The notes under the pieces are model-generated. The model saw nothing but the letters and a program-made list of their open reading frames with translations, was not told where the DNA came from and made no database searches. DNA of 64,000 nt from Stratiolaelaps scimitus (lineage: Eukaryota > Arthropoda > Arachnida > Mesostigmata > Laelapidae), in assembly GCA_019614645.1 (NCBI GenBank), contig JABWDB010000002.1, forward strand, positions 18,761,501 through 18,825,500, given 5' to 3'. The first letter of the stretch is position 1. The number at the start of each line of letters is the position of its first letter. The position numbers and the translations under genes are program-made. Shown piece after piece: positions 36,145-48,209 of this stretch.

Positions 36145-36231
36145 ATGGAAGATCGAGCGGCGGCACCACCTTATGTCTCTCCACCACCGACACTGCTACT
36201 ACTACTACTGGCTATGGTGACTGGAAGTCAG
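36145..36231 (+). CDS. Candidate signal-peptide exon
   Basis: From an ATG, 29 codons read MEDRAAAPPYVSPPP then a hydrophobic run LLLLLLAMVTGSQ, ending phase 0 at CAG|GTGACT. This has the shape of an N-terminal signal or anchor segment. The Leu run is encoded by CTA repeats, so it could be a repeat artefact; reading on without splicing also stays open to 36354. I could not find a phase-0 partner exon. Confidence 0.18.
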
Positions 36232-36651
36232 GTGACTCCTGGCACCAGGCGGTTTCCAAGGGCCAGGCTTGCAGGACAGGCCTGCCTTGTCCAGGTGGGC
36301 CATGCAGCAGCCCCACTGGTTGCCACTGCAGGACCGCGGACGCGGATAGCGTAACCGCTAACAGAGGCACTTGCCTGGGCACTACACCTGGCCCGCAATT
36401 GCTAAATTGTTCGAAACTGACCAGATGTGGTAGACCTTTTTTTAGTACAAGTTGTCGTGATGCTGCCGAAGCTTTGTAGCCAACCGAGTGTGGTAAAGGG
36501 AGCAGTATAGAAGGGTATAGCTGCTAGCGATACGGAACGTCTGTGTCCGCTCTCGAAGTTTGTCGCATAAGGGGTCTGCCACAAAGTTACTGCAAGTTAC
36601 TTCAAGCTAGGCTGCCACTGTTACGTTGCTATTTTTTCATACGGCGCGCAG

Positions 36652-36773
36652 CCGGCAACGGGGTTAGGCTCGCCTCCGATGTTGGTTACTATCCATGCGG
36701 TTTATTTTACAGCAGTGTATGTGGCATTAGAAAGGCGATCTCGACAAATCAACCTGTTTTGTGGTCCCCTGAC
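36652..36773 (+). CDS. Candidate internal exon, function unknown
   Basis: A 122-nt segment lies between a strong acceptor (TGCTATTTTTTCATACGGCGCGCAG) and a good donor (CCTGAC|GTGAGC). In the open frame it is entered in phase 1, left in phase 0, and reads GNGVRLASDVGYYPCGL... to ...NQPVLWSPD. Two Cys and several Tyr give it an extracellular flavour, but no domain is recognised. A second possible acceptor (TTTATTTTACAG) lies inside it. Confidence 0.2.
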
Positions 36774-38326
36774 GTGAGCGCCATGTCCAGCTGAATACAG
36801 GCGTATGAAACTCGTGCAGATGAGGAATTCTCACCGCAAGTGGAGTAGTATACGCCCAAACTTTTGTTGTATAGCAGAATATACGAAGTGGTTAAAACAT
36901 ACAGGGAAGTGGAAAAGGTAAACGCGCGAGACAAGGGCAGCCTATGCGTATTATAATTGATGTTAGCACCTCTTTATTCCGACCCAATTGAAACTAGTTG
37001 TTCACCAGATACAAGTTTATAAACTTCTCCAAATTCGACGTTCCTCCGGGACAGTTTGATAGGTCGAAATGAACTGTTTTTTCGAGCTGATGCTCACCTG
37101 TTCCCCTACTTGACAGGCCTCAGCTCTTAACCTTTTAGGTATTACTATGAGGACCTGTGGGTCGAAATGGACTACGGTAAGAGAGACTAGGTCGTGAGCT
37201 CTGTAGACCTATTGTGGTTCACTCGCACCCAGTAGCGGGCGAGACGGCGTTCACGACGGAAAGCAACGGAAGTTTCCATTGGTCCCACATGGAACAACTC
37301 CAAAGTGTCTCTTAGTGTCCCGCCACCACATGACTTTGGCGCAGAAATCTCGAGTCAACAGGGCCTGTCACATGATGGCCTGTCGATCGCAGCAGATGTT
37401 GCTATGTTCAGGCTGAATGAGCATTTAACTGCAGAACTCGTTTTCGAGCTTAGCCTAATGACTATGGTTTGTCCTGTATGACCTGTATCTTAAGTGGCAT
37501 TACATTTGGCCAGCTCGGATACCGAGAAAGACGGACAGATGGTTTGATGTGTTCCATCATACATGCATATAGTTACCTAACATGTATGGTATATCATGTG
37601 CCTAGGAGCCCCAAATCATCTTAGCTGTAATGTAAAGCCTATGCAGCCAGTTCCTATTTTAACCTAGTGGCTATTAGACACTCGCGAGTGTAACGAACGT
37701 ATAGTAATATACAGTATATTCAGCCTGATAAAAGGTGAACGCACGCTGATCCGATATTACCTCAGCGCAGTTCGTTTCGATCTAGTTTCAAGCCGACATC
37801 GGCAACGGCCAATTTCTCAACAAACCAGCTACGATAACTACAGCGCCACTATGAACTACACGATCGGTCGGTTGACACCAGTCTGAAACAAGGGTCTAAT
37901 TTCGAGCGAGCGCCGCGATACGCGAGCGGTGATTCGCGTTCAAGCAGAGTCGAGAACCAGCGCAGTCAAGCAATCGTAAGAAATAGTGCAAACAGCAGAC
38001 ATCCGTCCATCAAGGCCCCATAGCATCGGGTCCTTTTTTCATCGTGTAGATCTATTCATTTGGCAGGAGAAACAAGCATAGGCTTGGCTAAGATAGGACG
38101 CATGCTGAAACACCTAATGGTGCAAGCCAGCAAATGACTATTTCCACTGGCGGCAAATGGCAGCGGTGTGCCGTCATTATATTCTATAGGCATTCTGCAA
38201 CATTGTTGCACTGTCCCTGGTGCGTCGCGCTTCGTCGACTGAGGGGTACTACCGTGCTAACTCGTTCGTTAGAAGTGAACTAATTCGCCATTTTCACGCA
38301 TTCTTCATTCCCAAAGCAACGATATA

Positions 38327-38357
<31 letters not shown>

Positions 38358-38881
38358 GTTGAGAGGGAGAAGCCGAACGCGTCAGAGTCGTTGTCTGTAG
38401 TTCTTTATTTTTCTTGTTTTTCTTCGTTCGCAGATACATACAGCACCGCTCGAAGTACACGTGACGGGCGCCAACGACAGGAGAAGCGGCATGCTCGAGT
38501 TTGCCTCCGTCGCGGTCAGACTGAGCGGAGCGGGGCCTGCTCGTTTTGAACTCGCCCTCGAGCGGCGGCTGGATCACAAGATTTATAAGACTTGTTGATC
38601 TGCCCCGACATTGATATGATCCGACATTGAGATGGCGGTCGATAGATACGAAATAGAAACATTGATGCTGATATTTATGCCCGGTACAGCCAAAGGTCAC
38701 CAAAACCGCTTCGTAGTCGACCGCCTTGGAGGCCTATATCATTGTGGAGTGCTGCGTGGTTCAGGGGAATACCCACGTACACACAGGGCGAGAAGCATCA
38801 AGCGGGCGCCGAGAGCAACTGCAGAGTGACCGCTTGCTCATTGGCTTCGTTGCTATATGGTATACGTTTTCCCAAACATAG
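36774..38881. other. Mostly non-coding stretch
   Basis: Mixed, moderately AT-rich DNA with no convincing exon. The segment at 37322-37345 shares CCAC-TGACT-TGG-GCAGAA with 31903-31924, a possible trace of another dispersed repeat. An (AT)n run lies at 38321-38359. Confidence 0.4.
38321..38359. repeat. (AT)n microsatellite
   Basis: About 18 AT units with one CA interruption. Confidence 0.9.
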
Positions 38882-39387
38882 CACTCGATGATAGCTCAGC
38901 AATCCGCGACAAGGGATTCGGGTTCCTGGAATTACTGTTCGAATCACATACTTTATGTACACGTCCAACTTCGTTGTCTCGAGAACGATCTGTTAGCGCG
39001 CTGAACTCCGATAGAATTCTCAACGAACAGCGTTGGCTTCCACTGCGCCAATCAGAGAATTCCAATCGAATCCCATTGGAGCTGCAGCGCTTGATCCGCG
39101 GCGGTAGGCCTACTCACTGATCCGCCTATAGCTGTGATAGCAGCAGCAGCAGCAGCAGTAACAACAACAATAACTTTCGAAAGAGATTACGGGCGGGACT
39201 GTTGATCTCTCAAGCAATTCATGGGTGACCTCCCGCGGCATGTGTGGCGATGTGTGCCTCTCGTCGCAGCCTTCTCTGCGAATCTACGGGAGCTGAGATT
39301 CAATGACACAAAATCAAAACAGGTGGCCGCAATTTGCGCAAGTTTTGCACAATTTTGTCCTCTACAACTGCTGTATCTCAACAACAG
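38882..39387 (+). CDS. Candidate two exons with leucine-rich-repeat-like segment
   Basis: Exon A 38882-39103 (acceptor TTTTCCCAAACATAG, donor GGCG|GTAGGC) and exon B 39270-39387 (acceptor CCTCTCGTCGCAG, donor CAACAG|GTGTAA). Exon A ends in phase 1 and exon B begins with the two bases needed; the join reads LELQRLIRGAFSANLRELRF. Exon B continues AAICASFAQFCP then LQLLYLNN. The spacing L..L.F ... C..L..LYL.N resembles one Cys-containing leucine-rich repeat of the kind found in F-box/LRR proteins. That is one repeat only, with no F-box recognised. Exon B ends in phase 2. Fusing these exons with the 40.0 kb candidate is possible but unsupported. Confidence 0.25.
39139..39161. repeat. CAG/CAA triplet repeat
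   Basis: About 7 CAG units grading into CAA, within the proposed intron between the 39.1 and 39.3 kb exons. Confidence 0.85.
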
Positions 39388-40023
39388 GTGTAACCTGTTA
39401 TCGATGGTTGCGTGACGGTGGAGAGTGAAACAGTGTACATTGTGTGTCCCCCATTGTGATCTATAGAATAAGCAGAAGGGAAATACGTACAAATTAGAGG
39501 ACTCTTATGTCGAGATAAAGTAGAGGTGTCGGCGTTGATTCTGTCTGAGGTTGTCGATGGGTGGCATCTCTTCATTTCACATGAGACTATCCATTGGATT
39601 TTATTCGCATTTATTGCATGTTTGGAAGTCTCAAACTGAGCACGCGCTTGTTACCCTCTTTCAACAAAAATCGCGCTAGATACCGAGGTCATGGAAACGG
39701 CGAGAATGACGAACCTTATATAGCTGGCAAATGCGAAAGTTGTTAAATCCAGAGTTTGGAAAACGACTATTAGTTCAGAGTTCAGTAAACAAAACAAAAA
39801 AAAAACAAGCATATGCTCGCAATTTAGCAACGAGCATGGTCATCAGGTGTAACCATATTTTGATCAACTTAACTCAAGGGCCTATTTGATCGTAACTGAG
39901 ACGGTACGCCTAGTACAATTTAAATTCAACTCCTCCTCCATCTGTGTTTGGCAGGAGACTAGCTTAACAAATAAATTGAGTTCGAGGTGAATTGTGGCTG
40001 CTCGCTGCTGAATTCTACAGCTC

Positions 40024-40904
40024 ATGGACTCGTTCGAGCTCTCTGTGAGTGGTCTCCATCGAAAACTATTGAAGTTGAATATAAAATTGCATAAGAAGCC
40101 TTCTGTCATTGTGTGCTTCGCCACGGAGATATTGTTCGCGAGGCAACGTCCGTCTTTACTAAGACGTTTACTTAACGCGGTGCCTATGCCTCTTCATGAA
40201 TGTAGTACGCCATTATTTGCTATACATTATCCCTATGTGTATTTCGATTGCAGCATAAACTGTCCAGTTTATCTAATAGTAATGGTGTTACTTCCACTGT
40301 TATCAACAGGTGAGAGGTATTTGCTACAATGAACTACAATGAATGAAGGCCATCTAAAAATATGATCGAACACTGCAACGCCCGTATGATGCTGCATGGT
40401 AACCATTGGGAGTTCTGCTATAGGATACTCGGAAAATTTCGCAGCTCTGCGCCGTCCAATAAAGTCAATACAGAAGACGCGAATCTATGAATCTAGAGAT
40501 TTCTCTTTGAACACACATTACCCGCTGTTCCTTGCGAGCATACACCTTTCGGCGTACAAGAGTCATTCTGATTTCTCCGTTATATGGTGTCTTGTTCATA
40601 TGGCTGGTTAAGTAACGATTTTGGTCGTCGCAGAGTGCGTGACTTTCCGAACACCCTGTATATGATATCATGGCCGGATCGCGGCACTGCGGACACTATT
40701 GATGCGCCTAGTCTACTATATATGTTGGGTCAGAGTATTGTTTACAATAATTCTAGTTCGAGTAGTAGTTGTAGTAGTCGAAGTAGTAGCAGCTGGAGAG
40801 TAGACGAGACCAATGGAAAATTTCATTCATCCACACTGAACGGAACTTACCTAAATCACGTTTTCGATGATGAAACGCTGAGAGTCTGCTTGCCATTATT
40901 ATGA
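40024..40904 (+). CDS. Candidate two-exon gene, about 184 aa, function unknown
   Basis: Exon 1 40024-40309 starts MDSFELSVSGLHRKLLKLN and ends in a hydrophobic stretch (PVYLIVMVLLPLLST) at a strong donor, CAACAG|GTGAGA. Exon 2, 40636-40904, follows TTTTGGTCGTCGCAGAG; the second AG must be used for phase 1 to match. It reads RDFPNTLYMISWPDRGTAD, then a Ser run from AGT repeats, and ends ...LRVCLPLL. SWPDRG superficially matches the WPD loop of tyrosine phosphatases, but no HCxxGxxR loop is visible nearby, so I do not call a phosphatase. A separate good acceptor at 40253 could instead define a 56-nt exon ending at the same donor. Confidence 0.25.
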
Positions 40905-41150
40905 TGATTGTCCTGCCGTATACTGCCTGTGTGAGAAATCTTAAGAATGACGTAATCTTCCGTAGTCGTCAATAATCAGTAACCAACTCGAATTCTAAAT
41001 GTTATGTTTAAGCTAGCCACATCCGGGGCCAGCATCGTGTGACAATCATAACGGTCGGTTCTTTCGTTGTAAACAGGCGGCCCCCATGCGATGCGAATAT
41101 GACATCATATCCTGAGCCTCATCCGAATTACAAGCAATGAGAGCAGCGGC

Positions 41151-41152
<2 letters not shown>

Positions 41153-41195
<43 letters not shown>
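41153..41195. repeat. (AT)n microsatellite
   Basis: About 20 AT units. Confidence 0.95.
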
Positions 41196-41198
<3 letters not shown>

Positions 41199-41329
41199 TT
41201 TATGTGCATCTATTATAACTCTCCTTCAACGTGGCAACCTTTCGTCACAGTCTCCCTTCTCATGGACTATCGGTTGAAGGCCGCCAATGGCTAAAAACGA
41301 CTTTGGGCAGCACTCATTTACTTTCACAG

Positions 41330-42370
41330 ATGCCAATTCTTATAGTCGTTCGATTTTCGTAAGAATGTAGTCTGGTGCAAAATGTTGAGCCCTGCAGTTC
41401 GTTGTGCGTTTTGGCCGTTCGTTATAGTCGCTCCGCATGCAGCTGGGGGTGAACCAAGTGGCGTTTGAATTTCTCTTGGCTTAATGCCGATTTATCCGAT
41501 TGTCATCCGTCAGTCTTGGAACTGTTCACTGACAATGCCGTTAGTTTCAGGCAAGACTCAAGGGAAGTCGAACTCATTTCCGACACACACACACACACAA
41601 GGTGAGGAGGTCCAAAAAGCGCTGGCCTTTTCTGAAACCACGTGCAATTTTCCGAACCGAAACAGTTCCGTAGAACGGGATGGCTGATGGTAACGGCCTG
41701 TCCAATGGGTGACACAGTATGCCCCTCATAAATATCTCTGATATCAAATGCGTCCAGTTTCGAGAGTTGCTCATAATCCTCAATTGGCAGTGGTCAAGCG
41801 GAGACACTTACTATCGAAACGTCAAACCCAAATGAAATTCGAGCGTTATGCCCCGAAGACCTGCGTTACGGGTGCCAATAAAAGATAATCCTTCCGTGAG
41901 TGGGAGAGATCTGCGTGGGGACGTCTCAGTGATCGTTTTCTCAAAACGCGGATATTCCCATCAGTTATTCCTGAGTGCGTTTTGGAAACTATTCCCAAAC
42001 GAGAACTTGCGTTCCGCGCACGCTCAGCCTCCAGTTGATCGTTGTCTTTTGCAGGGTGGCGATATCTGGCCACGCTGGAGGACAGCAGACTTTGTCCCTC
42101 GTATTGGCAGTCATACCACAAAATCCTGTCACGGGTCGTCGCAAAGGGAACGGACCATTACCAACGCAGGGTCCTGCCTTGGCCCTCCTCCGCACACGGC
42201 TGGATTCTGCGACGGGCGATATATGTGTGCTATATAAGCAGGAAATGGCAGAGCAGTCAAACTGCGATGCGTTCGCCCACGACCAGGAACAGTGTTTGAC
42301 CAGCTGGATGAGTCCTCTTTTCTTTCTTAGAGTCGTTCTCAGGACATGTCTTCCTACGGATCTGATTTAA
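41330..42370 (+). CDS. Candidate secreted or membrane protein, 114 aa, two exons
   Basis: Exon 1, 41330-41358, is 29 nt: acceptor TTTACTTTCACAG, then MPILIVVRF, ending phase 2 at TTTTC|GTAAGA. Exon 2, 42055-42370, follows one of the best acceptors in the window (TTGATCGTTGTCTTTTGCAG). The join completes a Ser codon and reads SVAISGHAGGQQTLSLVLAV, then NPVTGRRKGNGPLPT, ending ...RTCLPTDLI at TAA. MPILIVVRFSVAISGHA resembles a signal peptide, and four Cys lie in the C-terminal half. The 696-nt intron overlaps a rival 129-codon ATG frame from 41848 that has its own GTGAGT donor at 41896 and uses the same acceptor in phase 0. Which is real, if either, needs transcript data. No family recognised. 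Confidence 0.3.
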
Positions 42371-42398
42371 TTATATCATATTAGGGTATAATTAAATC
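42364..42398. repeat. 12-bp inverted repeat, 11-nt loop
   Basis: GATTTAATTATA (42364-42375) and TATAATTAAATC (42387-42398) are exact inverse complements. The arm overlaps the candidate TAA stop at 42368-42370. Confidence 0.95.
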
Positions 42399-42409
42399 AT
42401 ATTAAAACT

Positions 42410-42469
<60 letters not shown>
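42410..42469. repeat. (AT)n microsatellite
   Basis: About 29 AT units. Confidence 0.95.
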
Positions 42470-42472
<3 letters not shown>

Positions 42473-44788
42473 GTTTTGACGTTCCATGCAAAACGCTGCA
42501 GACGTTGCATAACCAAATTGTATACAAACAATAAATTAAATTGTACAACTGTACCGATCTTGCCATTGTGCGGGTAAATATTACGTAATTCGAACCATTA
42601 CTATGATTCATATCTATCTAATCGAACGCCCCATTATGACCAAAATGCCACGCTTATCACGGCTGATAACAGCAGCATTAAACTACGCCGCTTCGGCATC
42701 TATTATCGATCGTGAATATATTAAACAAAGTATATCGAACGGTGTCCCCTACGAAAGCCACTATCCGTGCTATTACAGGTATGAGGATATAGGTTCTAGT
42801 CTGTCCCTCCTTATGTCGTTTAGAGATCGCGATCATAAATTAAGGCACCGTATAGATTCACGTAAGATGTCTCTGGCCCGGTATAAGGACAGAAACTATA
42901 TCTGGTATCGGATATAGTCACGTTCAACACCGCGGAATACGGTGACGGGTCATGCCTGCTGCCAGCCAAAGAATGTTGCATCTCCTATATAGTGCCTGGT
43001 TGAGGGTGTACCTCACAAGGATACGTGCCAAAAATTATATGTATATCTAACAGCATCCTGTATTGTACCGTTTGCAATAGGTTGACATTTGATTACTATT
43101 TATTCAATTCAGTTAAAACATGCTAATATATATAGCTTTGCGGTATCGTGCGAAATATTTATCATATAATATCTTATGGCTAACTCCCATCGGATGTCAC
43201 CATTACCTTCGGCCTTATCAATAGTAGCCGTTCCATGAACTCACGGCTAAATGTGAATACCCTCGATGGGTTTGCTAAATCAAATATATGCTTGTTATAT
43301 AGAGACCCTGACCGCCTTCGACCACGTTACTTTTCTTGCCCGCAAACGAATTCACGAAGTTAGTCATTATAGTTCCGGCCCTTGAGCGCAATGCCACCCA
43401 CTTTCGTTCCACGAATCCAGCAGTAGTCTCTCGTTCTCCGCTGGCGGGGCCGATTAGAGATCCTCGAATAGACGGGACATTATCACCGCGTATCATCGTA
43501 ATTTGAGTCGTATTCCTCTTCTCTGTCGAACGCCTTCCCTGTTTCGTGTGTATTCATCATCTTGTTAAGTGATGAAGCAAAAGCCGGTTATCTTCGACCC
43601 GAGTTAGCAAGCGTTTCCCTTCGCATTATAACGTATCATAGTTAGGTGCGGTTAGCCTTCGATAGCGACAGATATCGGGGACACACACGCGTGCGCCACT
43701 CTCGTCAAATCGTGGTTATGGATGTCCACTCGTTCTCGGCAGCAAGAGGGTGATTCCGCAGATGTCTCGCATATCGACTCGCTGGTATTTATAGCGAGCC
43801 CGTGAGCACTGATGTCCTCTTTGCTTGCTGTTGGTATCTCGCTCTCATCCCTGTGTTTCTAGTCTCAAGGCGAAATAAGATAATACAAACGGAACGATAC
43901 GCCTCGATGTAACATTACTACACCAAGTGCGAATGGCTCCAACAGGCAAGAACAGAGGGACAGAGCCGAGAATCGAGCGAGCCATCGGGAGTTTATTCAC
44001 CATACGCTATGACATAAGTTTGAGTTCAGTGTGCCCATAGTTTGGCCGACTCGTACACGTGGATACGTTGTCACGTTGTAAACTCACCGCTGGCCAATCG
44101 TTCCACTGAAGGCGACGGCCGGCTGTGGTTTTTCCCTTGGGGCAAACTTTGTTTCTTAGCTAAACCGTTTCAAATGATTAGTTGAATACTAGTCAATCAT
44201 GTGGCGTTTGCTGTGTGTGTCTCGAAATGACAAACCCCTTAGTCCTTTGCTATATTGACTAGATGGTTGCGTATCGCCGTAACGCTCCCTTCGAGCGAAC
44301 TTCTCGTCAAAATTGCGCGCGAACAAGCGGGTGCCGACCAAATCCGTTAACGGATACCAGTTGTTGTGTGGACACGGAGAACCGTATTCAACTGAAGTGG
44401 ATCACTCGATGTTGTGTGGCCAATTTCTCAGGCTTAGGTGGCCGTGCTGGCAGCAAGGAGAGATCGGTATGCCTTGACATTGCGGGCGTGACTGACTATC
44501 AGCGGTTTACAGTGGCGTCGTAGTGGCAAATGCTCAACGATGCAATCTTGTCGCCGCGCGAGTGAGAAAGAGAGAAGAGATAGATAGATGGATAGATTGA
44601 GAGCGGTAGAGAGATTACTACTCGAAACAGGGAAAGTCCGTGGTGGTTCCCACGTACGGATAACGAGCGATCTTGGACCTACCACAAACGCGGACACAAG
44701 TGTGAAAGGTGACGCCGTATTTTGTAATACGCACTTTGTGTCTCTCGCACAACGGTTAGGAGACTGGCGAAGTTGTATTCGTTAATTG

Positions 44789-44945
<157 letters not shown>

Positions 44946-45969
44946 GGTCCAAACCTTCGAGTCAGAGTAATTTCGATTGTCGATATGGCTCTGCTTTGCG
45001 AAACGTGGATCAACACACACAATCGAGCCACTCTCTGCACCCCGTCCGGCCGTTCACGTCAGTTCGTCCGTTGGTGGGCAGGGTCTCATGATCAAGCGAT
45101 ACTGCCTCCGTATGACCTTAGTGATGCTGACAACCGGGCTCTATTTGACAGGCGGGGATGAACAAGCACTGTGCTGTAATTCAATGCACCTCCACCTTCA
45201 GTATCTCAGCGGTAATCTTTCGCGATGTCGGTAGAAGGCTATGTCCGCCGCTCTTTATTAATTGAATGATTTGTAAGATTTACATAGTTGGCTGAGACCT
45301 TCACGCTGGGTATACGCCTCTTTGCATGTGTGCCGTGCGTGATGCCTGTGTGTGCGTGCGTAGGATTATACAGGTTCGCGTGTTTGTTGCTGTTATAAAT
45401 GCGACATCGATTTGATTTCATTTAACAAAAAGTGAACAGCGATCCATCGAGACTGAGTTAGTCATCTATCTATTATATTTATAAGATATCTTAGATGAGG
45501 CGAAAACCATAGCTCTGAGCACCAATTCGCTCTATAGTGCCTCTGACTATGGACGGAACATTTCAAACAGAACGTCCAATGCAGCTTCGACTGGCAGGCC
45601 GTTACACTGCGAGTACACTGGAGCTTACGATCACTGATGGATCACTGATGGAGGCGAATCTTACTCCCTATTATATCCACCTACACAGGTAGACGAAAGC
45701 CAACCCTAGGTTTATATAATAATAATAACAGTAGGCAGTGCCAATTCGCAATGTGACTGCAAACTCAAATTTGGTTAATGTGCCTGTTTCTCTGTCGGAA
45801 ATACCGATCTAGTCTAATAATTATAAAATAAAAAAAAACAACAACAAAATATCTACTTGTCCCGAGGTTTAATTCATGAAACATTATTGTATACTGGTGG
45901 CTGATTGACAAAACGGAAATGGCAATGCTGGAAGCAGACAAACGATCTAACTTACGTTTCCACCACAGC

Positions 45970-46010
45970 GGTATATATATATATATATATATAAATATAT
46001 CTATATATAG
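45970..46010. repeat. Imperfect (AT)n microsatellite
   Basis: AT repeat with short AAAT and CT interruptions. Confidence 0.85.
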
Positions 46011-46723
46011 ATTTTTATGTCTTTGGGTCATTTGGCTCTAATCAAGGAAGTGGCCGCGTAGTCTCTGTTGTAGACGCAGGCGTTCACAATGAGAGTAGGC
46101 GGTAGTGGTGAATTTCGAGCTGCGCATCAGGCTGAGCTTCGCCACATGTTAATCTTTTCGATCGTATTGGTAATGATGAACTAACGAATCGCTCCGAACA
46201 GCTTGATTAGCCATTTAGGCCTGCAACGAAGCCTGGCCTAAGGCCCACTCTTGAGTGCGGACGACAGAAGCGCTAGTAAAAGCTACGATTTCAGTCGTCC
46301 GTACTCAAGTTGTGACCTTCTGCTCGCAAAGCTTCATGAAGCTGGTATGGATCGCGTGGCCGGGCAAAATAGCCGTAACTCAGCGCAAGAAAATAACGCC
46401 AATTCCGAATTTGTACAGTAATCGACACTCGACATATAGAATACGGTTACGTCTGAGCCAAAGAACGAAACGAGTAAAAGGCTTGAATAGACGGTTTGAC
46501 CTGTTAGAAGGTTTCACAAGAGCAGCACGAAGTCGTTGTCGATCAAGTACCATCACCTATTGCAACGCATGCCACCTGTAACTAGCAGTAACTGGTCTCC
46601 GCGCTTGGGCCGCAGCGGGCTTCGTACGATCGCCTGTCGATTTGATGGTCCGGCCCTTGAGGCCTGTCTCCCTCTCTCTCAATCTACCCCATCCGCATTT
46701 TCACGTGCGTTCCCTACCTCGAG

Positions 46724-46984
46724 AAGTGGTCGCTCGTCGATGCTCGCTGGCGATCTTGGCAGGCGGCACGCTGTGACAGCGACGCAAGCGATACCTGCGC
46801 TTGCAAATGTGAGAAATTTGGAGTTACAGTAAGTAGAGAAGATGCACATGTATGCGTCCACTGGGCCTTGCTCGTTCTATTATACCTGGCGTCCTTCACC
46901 TCATCGTTGCTGTCGAACGACAGCAGTGGCAGCATTCACAAAGGCGGGCGTACGGGCTTGCTGGAGAACGCGAGCACGCGCAAG
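46724..46984 (+). CDS. Candidate exon with hydrophobic segment
   Basis: An 87-codon frame lies between a possible acceptor (GCGTTCCCTACCTCGAG; a second is GATCTTGGCAG at 46762) and a donor CGCAAG|GTAAAG, phase 0 at both ends. It contains a Cys-rich part (ARCDSDASDTCACKC) and then a membrane-like segment, VHWALLVLFYLASFTSSLL, followed by a polar part ending NASTRK with strongly GC-ending codons. A GTAAGT inside it (46833) could be an alternative donor. If real it is an internal exon, and the phase-0 end would fit the possible acceptor at 47553 upstream of the next candidate. Confidence 0.22.
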
Positions 46985-47249
46985 GTAAAGTCGTACTGAT
47001 TTAACTGCCAGCTGGTGACTTGTCGGCCTGTGTGAAACATTGCCTACTGCTGCTGCGAGTGCAGGCGAGATGAATTGACTTAGTGAGTATGGTGGCGGCG
47101 GCGTCAACGACAACAACGATCGTCCGCCGTCGCTGGTGGTTGGTGGCCGGCCGATCGGCCTGTATGTCTAACGGTTTCTATCAGTCGGCGACTGCGATCT
47201 CTTCTGCTGTAGCTCTTCCAGCGAGCTAGCGGCTTTTATGCCACCAGGG

Positions 47250-47535
47250 CTACATGACAAGTGACTCGATTAGACCCCGGTTGCCGGTTAACTCTAGCAG
47301 AGGGGGGGGGGGGTAGGCCAAGTCAGCTGCGCTGGCGGCGTACCCGTTCTCCCGTACGATGAACAGAACAAGGCTAACCTGCGTGGGGCATCGACAATGT
47401 ATAGGAAGGATGCTGCCGCACGTTCTCTTCCATAGACACCCTTCTCGTTGCAGCGCCTCCGTCGGCTGGCATTGCACCGCGCTAATTGGTAAACGTCCTT
47501 GCCACCGCTAGTCCGGACGAGAGCAGATATGATAT
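47250..47535. other. Non-coding stretch
   Basis: Contains a poly-G run at 47301-47311; no exon seen. Confidence 0.4.
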
Positions 47536-47589
47536 ATGTGCGGTTGTGTGCAGCTCCACCACCGGGGCTGCCGTCACAAATTGGCTGAT

Positions 47590-48209
47590 ATGCCGTTCAC
47601 CATCATCAGCAGGCATACTTTGGTAGCGTTTGTCATTTGCTGCTTTTGTATATCGTACTGTATATCGACCACGAACGTCTATGCGGAGACAAAAGCAGAA
47701 GCTTCTACGTCTCTATGTCAGTGTACGCCTGAGTATCTGAGCAAAGGGACAAAGAACAGCCGTGAGTGTTACCGACCTGGCGGCGGGTTGTTCTGCGCAG
47801 TTCTGCGCTAGCCGAGCGAGGACATCTGCCACGTGCCCGTGTTTGACCCAAAAGCGAAAGCCTCTCCCCGCTCCCCTCGCGGTGCTCGCTGTATTTCAAC
47901 GGCCTTCAATTGACTACACCAGAAATCGCTTGGAACAGTGCGAAAGGAAATGGCTTCAAAGAGGCAAGCCTCTTGGCATACTCAAGAGTGCTGTATTTAC
48001 ACGTGATAGAACGCTCGTGTCGCCAAGGCGTCCTTGTATATACGGAGCTAAACAGAAATCCAGGTTTGCCATTAGATGTATACAGTACAGAGCTGACAGT
48101 AGACGGCACCTTGTCTCGCTGCACAGAGGCGAACGAACGGACGACTCGACGAGAACTCAAGATCGATTTCGAGGCGCTGAGTTGCAGGCGCAGGCCCCCT
48201 AAATGCTAA
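47590..48209 (+). CDS. Candidate secreted Cys-rich protein, about 152 aa, two exons
   Basis: Exon 1 47590-47761 begins MPFTIISRHTLVAFVICCFC, with a hydrophobic core typical of a signal peptide, then a short mature part with a CQC pair (SLCQCTPEYLSKGTKNS). It ends phase 1 at AGCC|GTGAGT, a consensus donor. Exon 2 47923-48209 follows TCAATTGACTACACCAG; the phase fits and reads IAWNSAKGNGFKEASLL, then VLVYTELNRNPGLPLDV, ending LSCRRRPPKC at TAA. The mature region would have six Cys (CxC ... C ... C ... C ... C) and alternating hydrophobic stretches suggesting beta strands. A secreted growth-factor-like or toxin-like fold is conceivable, but no family is recognised. The frame is open upstream to an earlier ATG at 47536, and two other frames are open across exon 2. 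Confidence 0.3.
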
